Shown here: piece after piece, positions 36,298-45,450 of the stretch
Position numbering within the stretch: the first letter of the stretch is position 1
Layout of the letters: each line of letters opens with the position of its first letter
DNA from: GCA-2746605 sp963710615
GTDB lineage: Bacteria > Bacteroidota > Ignavibacteria > Ignavibacteriales > Melioribacteraceae
DNA: 64,000 nucleotides
Reading direction: 5' to 3'
Assembly (NCBI GenBank): GCA_963710615.1
Contig: CAVQBF010000002.1
Location: 62,001-126,000 of the forward strand
Made by a program: the position numbers and the translations under genes
The notes under the pieces: model-generated
Databases searched by the model: none
What the model saw: the letters and a program-made list of their open reading frames with translations, nothing else
What the model was told of the DNA's origin: nothing

Positions 36298-37491
36298 ATG
36301 GAAACCAAAAAAGCCGATTTATCTTCATTAAGAATAGATCGCTCTAATTATCAAAAACAAAACTCTAGTAGAAATAAAATTTTTAAGATCTTTGTTATTT
36401 TATTACTGAGTTTATTAGTTGTTCTCGCATTAAATTTTGGATGGGAAAAATTAATTAATAAGGGTCAGAAAGTTAGCTTAACAACTGCATCACTTGTTTC
36501 CCAATCACAATCAAATGCAATTCTTACCGCAAGTGGATATGTTGTAGCCCAGCGAAAAGCTGCAATAGCTTCTAAGGCTACAGGACGTTTGGTTTATTTA
36601 GGTGTTGTTGAAGGCGATGAAGTGGTAAAAGATCAAATTATTGGTAGATTAGAAGACGATGATGTTAAAGCACAGCTGGAACAAGCCAAAGCAACTTTAA
36701 AATTATATCAGGCTGACCTGATTGCCGCTGAAGCTAATTATGTAAGAGAGCAAGAATTATTTGCCTCAAATACAAATTCCGAAAAAGAATTATTAGCTGC
36801 TAAAGCTGCATATCAAAGAGTTCTTGCTTCAATTGATTTGACCAATGCACAAATTAGATCAGCAGAAATTGCAGTTGAGTATACATTAATTAGAGCACCA
36901 TTTAACGGAACAGTTCTCACAAAAAATGCAGACGTTGGTGAAATTGTTTCCCCACTTGGAGCAAGCGCAACATCCAGGGCGGCGGTTGTTACAATTGCAG
37001 ATATGACTTCACTGCAAGTTGAAGCAGATGTTTCTGAATCAAATATTGAAAGGATAGAACCCAAACAGGAATGTGAAATTACTCTTGATGCATATCCGGG
37101 AAATAGATATGCAGGTTTTGTTGATAAAATTGTCCCTACAGCCGATAGAAGCAAAGCAACGGTATTAGTAAAAGTTGCATTTAAAAATTATGATAAAAGA
37201 GTTTTACCCGAAATGAGTGCTAAAGTTCTCTTCTTAAATGAAGCTGTTAATGAAGAAACTTTAAATGAAAAACCTATGCTTTTAGTACCTAAATCAGCTG
37301 TTGCAAACAGAAATTCTAAATTAGTTGTTTATCAAGTATTAAATGATCAGGCTCTTGAATCCGAAGTTACAATAGGAAAAGAATTAGGCAGAAATCTTGA
37401 AATAACCTCTGGTTTAAACAATGGAGACAGAGTAATAGAAAATGTAACAGATGATATTAAAAACGGTACGAAAGTTTTTGTTGAGGAATAA
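36298..37491 (+). CDS. Periplasmic adaptor (MacA/HlyD-like) of an efflux system
   Basis: Membrane-fusion protein linking an inner-membrane pump to an outer-membrane channel. It has one N-terminal membrane helix (about 28-46), a lipoyl/barrel-sandwich domain split around an alpha-helical hairpin (VEGDEVVKDQIIGRLEDDD, then a helix rich in Ala and Gln), a beta-barrel domain and a membrane-proximal domain to residue 397. MacB-type ATPase and two permeases follow. No outer-membrane factor is encoded nearby. The ribosome-binding site is weak. Confidence 0.88.
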   Translation: METKKADLSSLRIDRSNYQKQNSSRNKIFKIFVILLLSLLVVLALNFGWEKLINKGQKVSLTTASLVSQSQSNAILTASGYVVAQRKAAIASKATGRLVYLGVVEGDEVVKDQIIGRLEDDDVKAQLEQAKATLKLYQADLIAAEANYVREQELFASNTNSEKELLAAKAAYQRVLASIDLTNAQIRSAEIAVEYTLIRAPFNGTVLTKNADVGEIVSPLGASATSRAAVVTIADMTSLQVEADVSESNIERIEPKQECEITLDAYPGNRYAGFVDKIVPTADRSKATVLVKVAFKNYDKRVLPEMSAKVLFLNEAVNEETLNEKPMLLVPKSAVANRNSKLVVYQVLNDQALESEVTIGKELGRNLEITSGLNNGDRVIENVTDDIKNGTKVFVEE

Positions 37492-37659
37492 TTGAACTAG
37501 ATTTCTCAGCCTTTCATTTTTTGACTATTGGTTTTCAAAAAAATCTTTAAAATCTGAAACTACAGTATTCATTGTAATTGAGTTATTTCACTTCACTCAA
37601 CTTGATAGAAAAATAATAAAATATTAAAAATATAAATCACATTTTTAACAGAGAAAAAT

Positions 37660-38331
37660 ATGCCTCCAATAATAAAAATAGAAAACGTATCAAAGACATA
37701 TATACGTGATAATTTTGAAGTCCCGGTACTAAATAACATTAATCTGGAAATTGAAGAAGGTGATTTCCTCGCTTTAATGGGTCCTTCCGGTTCTGGTAAA
37801 ACTACATTGCTAAATTTAATTGCTGGTATCGATACGCCAAATAAAGGTCAGCTATTTGTTGCTGATACAAATATTGCAACGCTAAGTGAAACAGCATTAG
37901 CTAAATGGCGTGCAAATAATGTTGGATTCATTTTTCAATTTTATAATTTAATTCCTGTTCTAACTGCATTTGATAATGTTGAACTTCCTTTACTTTTAAC
38001 AAACTTGAGTAAGGCTGAAAGAAAAAGACAAGCTGAAACTGCCTTAGAAATTGTTGGATTAAAAGATCGAATGGATCATTATCCAAAACAGCTTTCTGGT
38101 GGACAAGAACAGCGTGTTGCGATCGCACGCGCAATTGTTACCGATCCACTAATAATTGTTGGTGATGAGCCAACAGGGGACCTTGATAAAAATTCTGCAG
38201 AAGAAATTTTAACTTTATTGGAACGATTAAATAAAGAATTCAAAAAAACTATTTTAATTGTTACTCATGATCCTCATGCAGCTGAAAGGGCCAATCATAC
38301 AAGACATTTAGAAAAGGGCGATTTAGTTTAG
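37660..38331 (+). CDS. ABC transporter ATPase, MacB/LolD-like
   Basis: ATP-binding subunit for the two FtsX-type permeases downstream. Walker A GPSGSGKTT is at 41-49 and the signature LSGGQ at 145-149, with QEQRVAIARAI and GDEPTGDLD following. The length of 223 and the VPVLNNINLEI start fit the MacB/LolD group. It sits 168 bases after the adaptor gene and 8 before the first permease. The cargo could be a peptide, lipid or drug. Confidence 0.92.
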   Translation: MPPIIKIENVSKTYIRDNFEVPVLNNINLEIEEGDFLALMGPSGSGKTTLLNLIAGIDTPNKGQLFVADTNIATLSETALAKWRANNVGFIFQFYNLIPVLTAFDNVELPLLLTNLSKAERKRQAETALEIVGLKDRMDHYPKQLSGGQEQRVAIARAIVTDPLIIVGDEPTGDLDKNSAEEILTLLERLNKEFKKTILIVTHDPHAAERANHTRHLEKGDLV

Positions 38332-38339
38332 GAGCGATT

Positions 38340-39500
38340 ATGAAAGTATTTAAACTAATATTTAAAAATGCCTTGCGTCATAAACTTAGAACAATTCTTA
38401 CAGTACTTGGAATTGCGATAGCTGTAATTGCATTTGGAATATTGAGAACTGTAGTCACTTCTTGGTCTGCTGGAGTTGAAGCATCGGCAAGCAATAGATT
38501 AATTGCACGTCAGGCAATTTCCTTCATTTTTCCTTTACCTTATACATACGGGGCAAAAATTTCAACCGTTCCTGGAGTTGAAGAAGTAACTTTTGCCAAT
38601 TGGTTTGGTGGAACTTATATTGATAAAAATAATTTTTTTGCCAGACTTGCAATTGATCCGGAGACGTATTTTGACGTTTATCCGGAATATATTCTTACAA
38701 AAGAAGAATTAGAAACATTTAAGAGAGAAAGAAATTCCTGTGTAATTGGTTCTAAAATTGCCAAGCAATACAACTTAAAAGTTGGTGATGTAATGACTCT
38801 CGAAGGTGATATTTTTCCGGGACAATGGCAATTTACTATTAGAGGAATATATAAACCAAAGGAAAAATCAACCGATGCGTCTCAAATGTTTTTTCAGTGG
38901 GATTATCTTAATGAAAGGATACGAGTAGAAGCTCCAGGCAGAGAAGGTAATGTTGGGTGGTATATTATAAAAATTGCAAACTCGGTAAATTCAGCAGAAG
39001 TTTCAGCTCAAATTGATGCACTTTTCAAGAATTCTAATGCAGAAACAAAAACTGAAACAGAGAGAGCATTCACTCAAGGATTTATTGCATCAAGCGGGGC
39101 AATAATTACAGCAATGGATTTTATGTCGTTTGTAATAGTTGGAATTATTATGCTGGTGTTAGGCAACACAATGATTATGTCTGCAAGGGAAAGAACTAGA
39201 GAATATGCAGTAATGAAGACTTTAGGTTTTTCAGCTAAACATATAATCGGATTAATTTTAGGTGAATCGCTTTTTGTATCCATGCTTGGGGGAGCAATAG
39301 GTTTATTTTTTACCTTTCCAATTGTCACTGGTTTTGAAGAAGTTATTCCCAAAGGATTTTTTCCGGTTTTCAGACTTGAAAGTATAACCATAATTTTATC
39401 AATCACTGCAGCAATTTCAATTGGAGTGGCAGCAGCTGTTTTCCCAATTGCTCGAGCACTTAAGACTAAAATTGTTGATGGCTTTAGATTTGTAGGTTAA
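38340..39500 (+). CDS. FtsX/MacB-type permease 1
   Basis: Inner-membrane subunit with the MacB topology: one N-terminal helix (about 17-38), a large periplasmic domain (about 40-255) and three C-terminal helices (about 262-285, 308-332 and 350-375). The ARERTREYAVMKTLGFSAKH loop before helix 3 is the FtsX-domain hallmark. The length is 386. It is a separate gene from the ATPase, unlike fused E. coli MacB. It begins 8 bases after the ATPase gene. Confidence 0.9.
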   Translation: MKVFKLIFKNALRHKLRTILTVLGIAIAVIAFGILRTVVTSWSAGVEASASNRLIARQAISFIFPLPYTYGAKISTVPGVEEVTFANWFGGTYIDKNNFFARLAIDPETYFDVYPEYILTKEELETFKRERNSCVIGSKIAKQYNLKVGDVMTLEGDIFPGQWQFTIRGIYKPKEKSTDASQMFFQWDYLNERIRVEAPGREGNVGWYIIKIANSVNSAEVSAQIDALFKNSNAETKTETERAFTQGFIASSGAIITAMDFMSFVIVGIIMLVLGNTMIMSARERTREYAVMKTLGFSAKHIIGLILGESLFVSMLGGAIGLFFTFPIVTGFEEVIPKGFFPVFRLESITIILSITAAISIGVAAAVFPIARALKTKIVDGFRFVG

Positions 39501-39526
39501 TAGATTGTTTTTTAACGGAGTATATA

Positions 39527-40696
39527 ATGGCAGTACCCTTTAAATATAGTTTGAATAATTTCAAATCAAGAAAGTTAACCACCTTTATAACCATTTTTGG
39601 TATTGCACTTGTTGTTTTTGTTTTTGCAGCTGTTCTTATGATGGCATATGGAATTGAGAAAACACTTATATCTACTGGTCAAGAAGATAATGTTCTAATT
39701 GCCAGAAAATCTTCAAACGGAGAAATCTCAAGCATAATTCCCGTTAATATTCAAGATGTAATAAGAACTCTACCTTTTATTGCAAAAGATAATGAAGGTG
39801 TTCAAATAATATCGAATGAACCGGTGGTAGTAATTAATCTTGAGAAAGAAGATGGTGCAGTGAGCAATATTACTGTCCGAGGAGTTTCTCCAACCATTCG
39901 AGAATTAAGACCTCAGGTAAAGTTAAAAAATGGAAATTGGTTTAATTATGGAACACGCGAGTTGATCGTTGGCTCTTCAATAAATAGCAGATTTGAAGGA
40001 GCTAAAGTTGGGGACCAAATAAAATTTGCAGGAGATTTTTGGAATATTGTAGGAGTTTTTGAAGCTGAAGGCAGCGGTTTTGAATCAGAATTTTGGGGAG
40101 ATGCATTGCAACTTTCAGATGCTTTTAATAGAGGAAGTACAGCATCAACTGTTACACTCAAATTAGATAATGCAGCTAATTTTAATTCTTTCAAAACGGC
40201 CTTTGAAAGTGACATTAGATTAAAAGAGTTTGAACCAAAGATAGAAAGTAAGTTTTTTGAGGAACAATCGGAACTTCTTTCAAATTTTATAAGAATACTT
40301 GGAATTTTTATTACTATCATTTTTAGTCTTGGAGCAACAATTGGCGCATCTATTACAATGTTTGCGGCAGTTGCAAACAGAACTACTGAGATTGGAACAT
40401 TAAGAGCCTTAGGTTTTAGGCGTACAAGTATTTTAATTGTTTTTCTTTTTGAATCATTGCTTATTTCCATAATTGGGGGTTTGATTGGTTTAGCTTTCGC
40501 TTCATTACTGCAGTTTTATTCTATTTCAACATTAAATTTTGCTTCATTTGCTGAATTGGAATTCGGATTTGCTTTAACCCCAGCAATTGCAGTATCATCA
40601 CTTATATTTGCAGTATTAATGGGAATTGTTGGTGGTTTTTTCCCATCAGTTAGAGCAGCAAGATTTAAGATAATATCAGCTTTGAGAGCAATTTAG
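39527..40696 (+). CDS. FtsX/MacB-type permease 2
   Basis: Second permease of the same fold (389 residues), with an N-terminal helix (about 16-40), a periplasmic domain and three C-terminal helices. The coupling loop reads ANRTTEIGTLRALGFRR. It diverges clearly from permease 1, so the pump is a heterodimer of permeases. GGAG lies upstream of the ATG, and the gap after permease 1 is 26 bases. It ends the adaptor-ATPase-permease-permease run. Confidence 0.9.
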   Translation: MAVPFKYSLNNFKSRKLTTFITIFGIALVVFVFAAVLMMAYGIEKTLISTGQEDNVLIARKSSNGEISSIIPVNIQDVIRTLPFIAKDNEGVQIISNEPVVVINLEKEDGAVSNITVRGVSPTIRELRPQVKLKNGNWFNYGTRELIVGSSINSRFEGAKVGDQIKFAGDFWNIVGVFEAEGSGFESEFWGDALQLSDAFNRGSTASTVTLKLDNAANFNSFKTAFESDIRLKEFEPKIESKFFEEQSELLSNFIRILGIFITIIFSLGATIGASITMFAAVANRTTEIGTLRALGFRRTSILIVFLFESLLISIIGGLIGLAFASLLQFYSISTLNFASFAELEFGFALTPAIAVSSLIFAVLMGIVGGFFPSVRAARFKIISALRAI

Positions 40697-40822
40697 AATA
40701 GATTTTTTCGCGAATATCTTTAGAATTTTTAATTAATTCATTTGTCTCAATAAACGTTGTTTACAGTAAGACGATTTATTAATTTGAATTCAGAATAATA
40801 TTATTAAAAGTCAGAAATAAAT

Positions 40823-41362
40823 ATGATAAAAATAGCCTTGATAAACGGAAGCTCGCAGAAAAGAAATTACACTGAATTTGTGCTTAATGTTGTCAAAAAT
40901 GAATTAGAAAAGAATAATATCTCTGCTACAGATATAAGGATCAAAGAATTTAACCTACCTTTTCCGGATGAGGAAATTGAAAATGATAATTCTGATAGAT
41001 TAAAAGAATTATTAAAATCAGCCGATGCTTACATTGTTGGTTCTCCAGAGTACAACGGAAGTTTTAGTGCCAGACTGAAACTAATGATTGAAAATTCCGG
41101 ATTTCCTTCAATGATGAAAGGTAAGCCCATTGGATTAGTTGGTCTGGCGAGTGGAGTGCTCGGCGCCACTAAATCGCTTGAACAGCTTAGAACTGTATTT
41201 TCTCACATAGGCGGATTTGTTTTACCTAGGGTTGTTTCAATTGCAGAAGTTGAAAAAAAGTTTGATGAGGCAGGGAACTGTATTCATTCAAAAACTGAAA
41301 AAGATATCCGGATGGCTGCAAATAATTTAATTGAATTTTTACAGCACACGAAATCTAAGTAG
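40823..41362 (+). CDS. NADPH-dependent FMN reductase
   Basis: Flavodoxin-fold reductase that transfers electrons from NAD(P)H to FMN, quinones or azo dyes. The FMN-binding phosphate loop NGSSQKRNYTEF is at the N-terminus and the flavin-contacting GSPEYNGSFSARLK in the middle. The length of 179 is typical. It is a single gene with a 126-base leader. The physiological acceptor is unknown. Confidence 0.9.
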   Translation: MIKIALINGSSQKRNYTEFVLNVVKNELEKNNISATDIRIKEFNLPFPDEEIENDNSDRLKELLKSADAYIVGSPEYNGSFSARLKLMIENSGFPSMMKGKPIGLVGLASGVLGATKSLEQLRTVFSHIGGFVLPRVVSIAEVEKKFDEAGNCIHSKTEKDIRMAANNLIEFLQHTKSK

Positions 41363-41928
41363 ATTGAAAATACTATATTACCGATAAATAGGTTTCTGTA
41401 ACAAACACAATCTTATATTTCAAACATCAAATATCCGGTCATTTCGAATCCCAACATTTTTTGTAGTGTGAGAAATCTATTAAATTAAAGGTGTCTCTCC
41501 TGGACGTATGCAAACTGTGCTTAATTTTTATTGCAAATTTTGTTTGCTGGTTATTTTTTATAAACTACTTTTAAAATAGTCTAAATTAAATCTTATATTC
41601 TTTAAAAAATTGCCATACAACCACATTTTAGATCGAACTTTTGCTTACCAACTTAACTTAATATGACATTTTCCATCTTAAATTAAACTTCAACAAAACC
41701 ATTTGTTTAAAAACTGTAACTTTAATTAAGTGAGAAGTTTTGTGAATTTGAGTAAACATTTGAAAAAAAGGTATGGAGTCTGAAATAGTAAACTTATAGT
41801 TCTGCCACGATAAACCGTGACAGTTCATTAATGTTTCGGATCTTATTTTGTACCAGCTGCTAATACTTTTACATCATTTACCGTCAATGCATTTCCAGCA
41901 ATACCCCAATCACCGCTTTTTACCTTTT
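41363..41928. other. 566-base gene-free stretch with a possible C-terminal gene remnant
   Basis: No convincing ORF. On the minus strand, 41930-41843 reads as a protein-like tail (SGDWGIAGNALTVNDVKVL, then AAGTK and stop) that lacks any start and directly abuts the cupin stop. It may be the end of a decayed gene. An imperfect inverted repeat TGCCACG...CGTGACA lies at about 41803-41823. The rest is AT-rich without repeats that I can recognise. Confidence 0.35.
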
Positions 41929-42411
41929 TTATTCGACTTTTAATGGTGAACCAACAACTTTCATTTCGTGTTCTTCAAAAACTTTTACAACTTCGTCATT
42001 TGTTGGCGGTGAAGTCCAAGAATCTGTTAGCTTGAAAAAGTCCTCCATCTTTCCAGCGGGTTGATAGGATACTATAGTTTTAGCTTTTTCAGTTAATTGA
42101 ACAAATGCGTGCTGAACATTTCTTGGAAGAAAAATAGTGTCACCTATTTTCATAGTATAGTTGTCTTCACCTACTTGAAAAAAATACTCGCCTTCAAGAA
42201 CATAAAACCACTCATCTTGATTAGGATGAATGTGTAGTGGCGGGCCGCCTTTAGGTGTATATCCAGTTTGTTCAAACACTGCTAAATCTCTTTCTGTGTC
42301 ATTTCCACTAATTTTTATATCAAGGTTATTTAAAGTAATTCCCTTCATTTTGTAGTGTTTACCATATCTAGCTTCACCAGAATTTACTTTGAAACCAGTT
42401 TTATTTCTCAT
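41929..42411 (-). CDS. Single-domain cupin protein
   Basis: Small metal-binding beta-barrel protein. Cupin motif 1 contributes His60, His62 and Glu67 (PLHIHPNQDEWFYVLEG) and motif 2 contributes His101 (FLPRNVQHAF), a complete metal site. I start it at 42411 because GGAAAAGCA precedes that ATG and the longer frame (to 42498) has no ribosome-binding site. The length is then 160. It could be a dioxygenase, an isomerase or a sensor, and the sequence does not tell. The neighbourhood is loosely packed. Confidence 0.82.
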   Translation of the reverse strand: MRNKTGFKVNSGEARYGKHYKMKGITLNNLDIKISGNDTERDLAVFEQTGYTPKGGPPLHIHPNQDEWFYVLEGEYFFQVGEDNYTMKIGDTIFLPRNVQHAFVQLTEKAKTIVSYQPAGKMEDFFKLTDSWTSPPTNDEVVKVFEEHEMKVVGSPLKVE

Positions 42412-42770
42412 TGCTTTTCCTTTTTCTATGAACATATAGAATTTATTATTCATTATTGCTAAAAGATTTATTGGATAAAGTAAAAATGCAGTAAACAATA
42501 GTTTTATCGGATTAGAAATCTCTTGAATTTAAGATGTCACATCTTCCTTACAATAGAGTTATTAGCATAACACAAATACGTTTATTTGTCATGCCGGTTT
42601 CGCTTTTCGAATACCGGCATCTGAATGTTTATTTGTAACGAACTTAAGATTTCGGTATTGTGTGCTTCATTAAACTCACTATTCAAAACACAAACGGGAA
42701 TGACCTGTCCTATTTATTTACTCAACAAAATGGATAAAGTAGTTCTGTGAAATTGTTTTTGATACAGCCA
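42412..42770. other. Intergenic stretch holding cupin promoter region and repeat copy 3
   Basis: About 360 bases between the cupin start and the stop of the broken YyaL-family gene. Apart from the repeat at 42588-42704, I see only AT-rich sequence and no ORF with a credible start. Confidence 0.5.
42588..42704. repeat. MITE/REP-like intergenic element, copy 3
   Basis: About 117 bases. It opens GTCATGCCGGT...ATACCGGCATCT, nearly identical to the start of copy 1, contains the same GATTTCGG core and ends CGGGAATGAC. The outer ends are inverted repeats (GTCATGCC and GGAATGAC, one mismatch). There is no ORF. Confidence 0.6.
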
Positions 42771-44853
42771 CTACAATCCTAATAATTCTTTTAACTTACC
42801 TAGATCACTCGTTGGTAAATTACAAACATAATTTTTACAGACGTAAACTGTGGTCTCACCTTTGGGAGTTGAATAATCTTTTGTAAATGGTGCAATTTTA
42901 TTTATTTCATTTTTATTTTCCGAATCAATTAACATTACAACTTTATTCGGGATAAAATGAGAGTTTATAACTTTTAAAATCTCTTTAGTTTTTTCGGATT
43001 CCTTCTCACCGACAATAATTATTTCAATTGATTCGTTCAAATAAAATTGGAGTCCGCATAAAAACTGAGCAAAACCGGTTGGAGCTCGATCAATGAAATT
43101 TTTAAATGCCAATCCTAACTTTTCCGCATAATCCAAATAATTAATATTAGCAGTCAGCTTATTTAGTTTTAGCAAGTTAGAATACATCACCGAATTTCCC
43201 GAAGGAATTGCGCCGTCGTAAAATTCTTTGGGACGGGAAATTAATTTGGAATTATCTTCAGAAGTAAAAAAGAATCCGCTGTTATTTTCATTATCCCAAT
43301 AATTATCAATGAGGTGTTCAGTAAGTTCAATACTTTTTTGAAGATACTCAATCTTGAAAGTGGTTTCGTACAATTCCAGCAATCCCCAAATTAAGAAAGA
43401 GTAATCATCAATTTGAGCATTAATTGCAGCCTCACCGTCTCTAAACCGATGTAATAAATTTCCATTTTGCATCTACCATTTTAGTAAAAATAAACTCAAC
43501 TGCATTTTCAGCGGCTTCTGCATATACCGGATTATCAAAAACCCGTGAAGCTTTAGCCAAAGCTGCAATCATTAATCCGTTCCAATCGGTTAAAATTTTA
43601 TCATCTTTATACGGATGAATTCTCTTTTCTCTTTCATCAAATATTATTTTACGTAATGAATTTAGCTTATCACTGAATTCACTTTTCTCTAAGTCAAACT
43701 TTTGAGCCAATTTTTCTTCAGTATCAGTTAAGTAAAAATGATTTGTTCCGGTTTGATGACCACTTGCTTCTTCAAAATAATTGCCGTTTTCTTCCACATT
43801 ATAAATTTCTGAGATAAATTCGCCATCCTCCTTTCCCAGCAAGGAAATAATTTCTTCCTTACTCCACAAATAAAATTTTCCTTCTTCACCCTCGCTATCA
43901 GCATCTTCTGCTGAATAAAATCCGCCCAAAGGAGATCTCATATCTCTTAAAATATAGGTTAGAGTTTCACTTGCCGTTTGCTTAAACAATTTATTTTTTG
44001 TCAATTGAAAAGCTTCGGTATATGCAATTGTGAGCATTGCCTGATCGTAAAGCATTTTTTCAAAGTGGGGAAGAAACCATTTTTTATCCGTTGAGTATCT
44101 ATGAAATCCAAAGCCAATCTGATCGAATAATCCGCCCTTTCTCATTTCGGTTAATGTCTTTTCAACCATATTCAACGAAGTCTGATTATTTGTATTGCTA
44201 AAATATCTTAATAAAAATGATAAATTATGGGGAGAAGGGAATTTAGGTCGATTACCAAATCCGCCAAATTCCGGATCAAATCTATCTGAAAATGATCTGT
44301 AAGCTCTATCTAAAACTTCCGGTGTGAGAGTTTCGTCCGGATTTATAGGGATTATGGTAGAAATATTATTGGTAATTTCATCTGCCGATTTATAAATCTC
44401 ATCTCTCTGATTTTCCCAAGCTGATTTTAACTTTGGAATTAATTCCATCATTCCGATTCTGTTGCCTCTTGTATGTTTTGGGTAATAAGTACCTGCAAAG
44501 AATGGTTTTTGATCGGGAGTCATTACAATTGTCAGCGGCCAGCCTCCGCTTCCGGTTAGCATTTGGCAGACCGACATATAAATATTATCGATATCGGGTC
44601 TTTCTTCTCTATCGACCTTAATTGAAATAAATGCTTCGTTCATTAATTCAGCTACTTCTTTATCTTCAAATGATTCGTGTTCCATTACATGGCACCAGTG
44701 ACAAGTAGAATAACCGATTGAGAGAAAAATAGGTTTGTTTTCTTTTCGCGCTTTTTCAAATGCTTCGTCGCTCCAAGGAAACCAATTAACCGGATTATGT
44801 GCGTGCTGCAGTAAGTATGGACTTTTCTCATTAATTAACTTGTTTGTATACGT
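42771..44853 (-). pseudogene. YyaL/SSP411-type thioredoxin-domain protein, frameshifted and without a normal start
   Basis: Homologue of the YyaL/spermatogenesis-associated-protein-20 family: an N-terminal thioredoxin-like domain and a six-hairpin glycosidase-like domain. Two defects are visible. First, the frame changes at an A-run (T-run 43465-43468 on the plus strand). Removing one A joins VDA to NGNLLHRFRDGEAAI and restores the family sequence. Second, the conserved start (TNKLINEKSPYLLQHAHNPV) follows an ACG at 44853 where ATG is expected, with an in-frame stop three codons upstream of it. The first ATG in frame (44685) lies after the CHWC redox motif (Cys51/Cys54). The repaired length is about 693, as expected. 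It is either a recent pseudogene or a combination of sequencing error and a rare ACG start. Confidence 0.85.
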
Positions 44854-45145
44854 TCTTAGCTATATCAATCATTTTAATATCCGTTTCATTTTTATATGCA
44901 GAAAGATTAATAAATTTATAGTAATAAAAATAATGTTAAAATGCTTTTAATCATTTAATGCAGAATAAGACATTAACTCTTTTAACAGAAATGTACGAAA
45001 TTGCAACTGAACAAGAAAGGCTTTTTACCAGATTGGTTAATGATAAATAGAAGTGCACACTCTTTATGCTAGTTTTTTCAAATGATAAGTTAATACTTAA
45101 ATTGAAAACAGCTTTTATAAAGAATATTGAAACAGTATCAAAAAG

Positions 45146-45337
45146 TTAATTAATCTTTAAAATTCTAAACGGAAATAAAATTATAGATTTCAACACTTCA
45201 AAAATAACTTCTACCGCAAAACCTAAAATTCTAAATGGCAATAATAAAAGCCAAATAAACGGGTAAATTATTAAGACACCAATTGCCAGCGGTAATGAAA
45301 TAATTGCCAGAATAACCCATAAAATAAAAGTAAACAT
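45146..45337 (-). CDS. 63-residue hydrophobic membrane protein
   Basis: Small protein with two or three membrane-embedded stretches (about 3-25, 26-40 and 43-58) separated by single charged residues and Pro-Phe-Arg turns (LLPFRILGF and LFPFRILKIN). A strong GAGGAAAAT ribosome-binding site precedes the ATG, which supports it as a real gene. The repeated PFRIL motif may form amphipathic anchors. No family is recognised. The flanks carry no other gene within 280 bases on the left or 110 on the right. Confidence 0.65.
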   Translation of the reverse strand: MFTFILWVILAIISLPLAIGVLIIYPFIWLLLLPFRILGFAVEVIFEVLKSIILFPFRILKIN

Positions 45338-45450
45338 ATTTTCCTCATAATTTATTTTCTGTAAAAATAGACGAAATAAAGTTTAATAAGTTCTTAAAGT
45401 ACGGTTAAAAAAATGCGATAATCAATTAATATAATAATGGTAAAAATATA

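Noticed and set aside
39946..40470. 174-codon open frame on the minus strand
   Set aside because: It is antisense to permease 2, which has clear family motifs, and has no start context of its own.
44958..45050. 30-codon ORF on the plus strand (MQNKTLTLLTEMYEIATEQE...)
   Set aside because: It is polar and helix-like but has no ribosome-binding site and no recognised relative. It may be chance.
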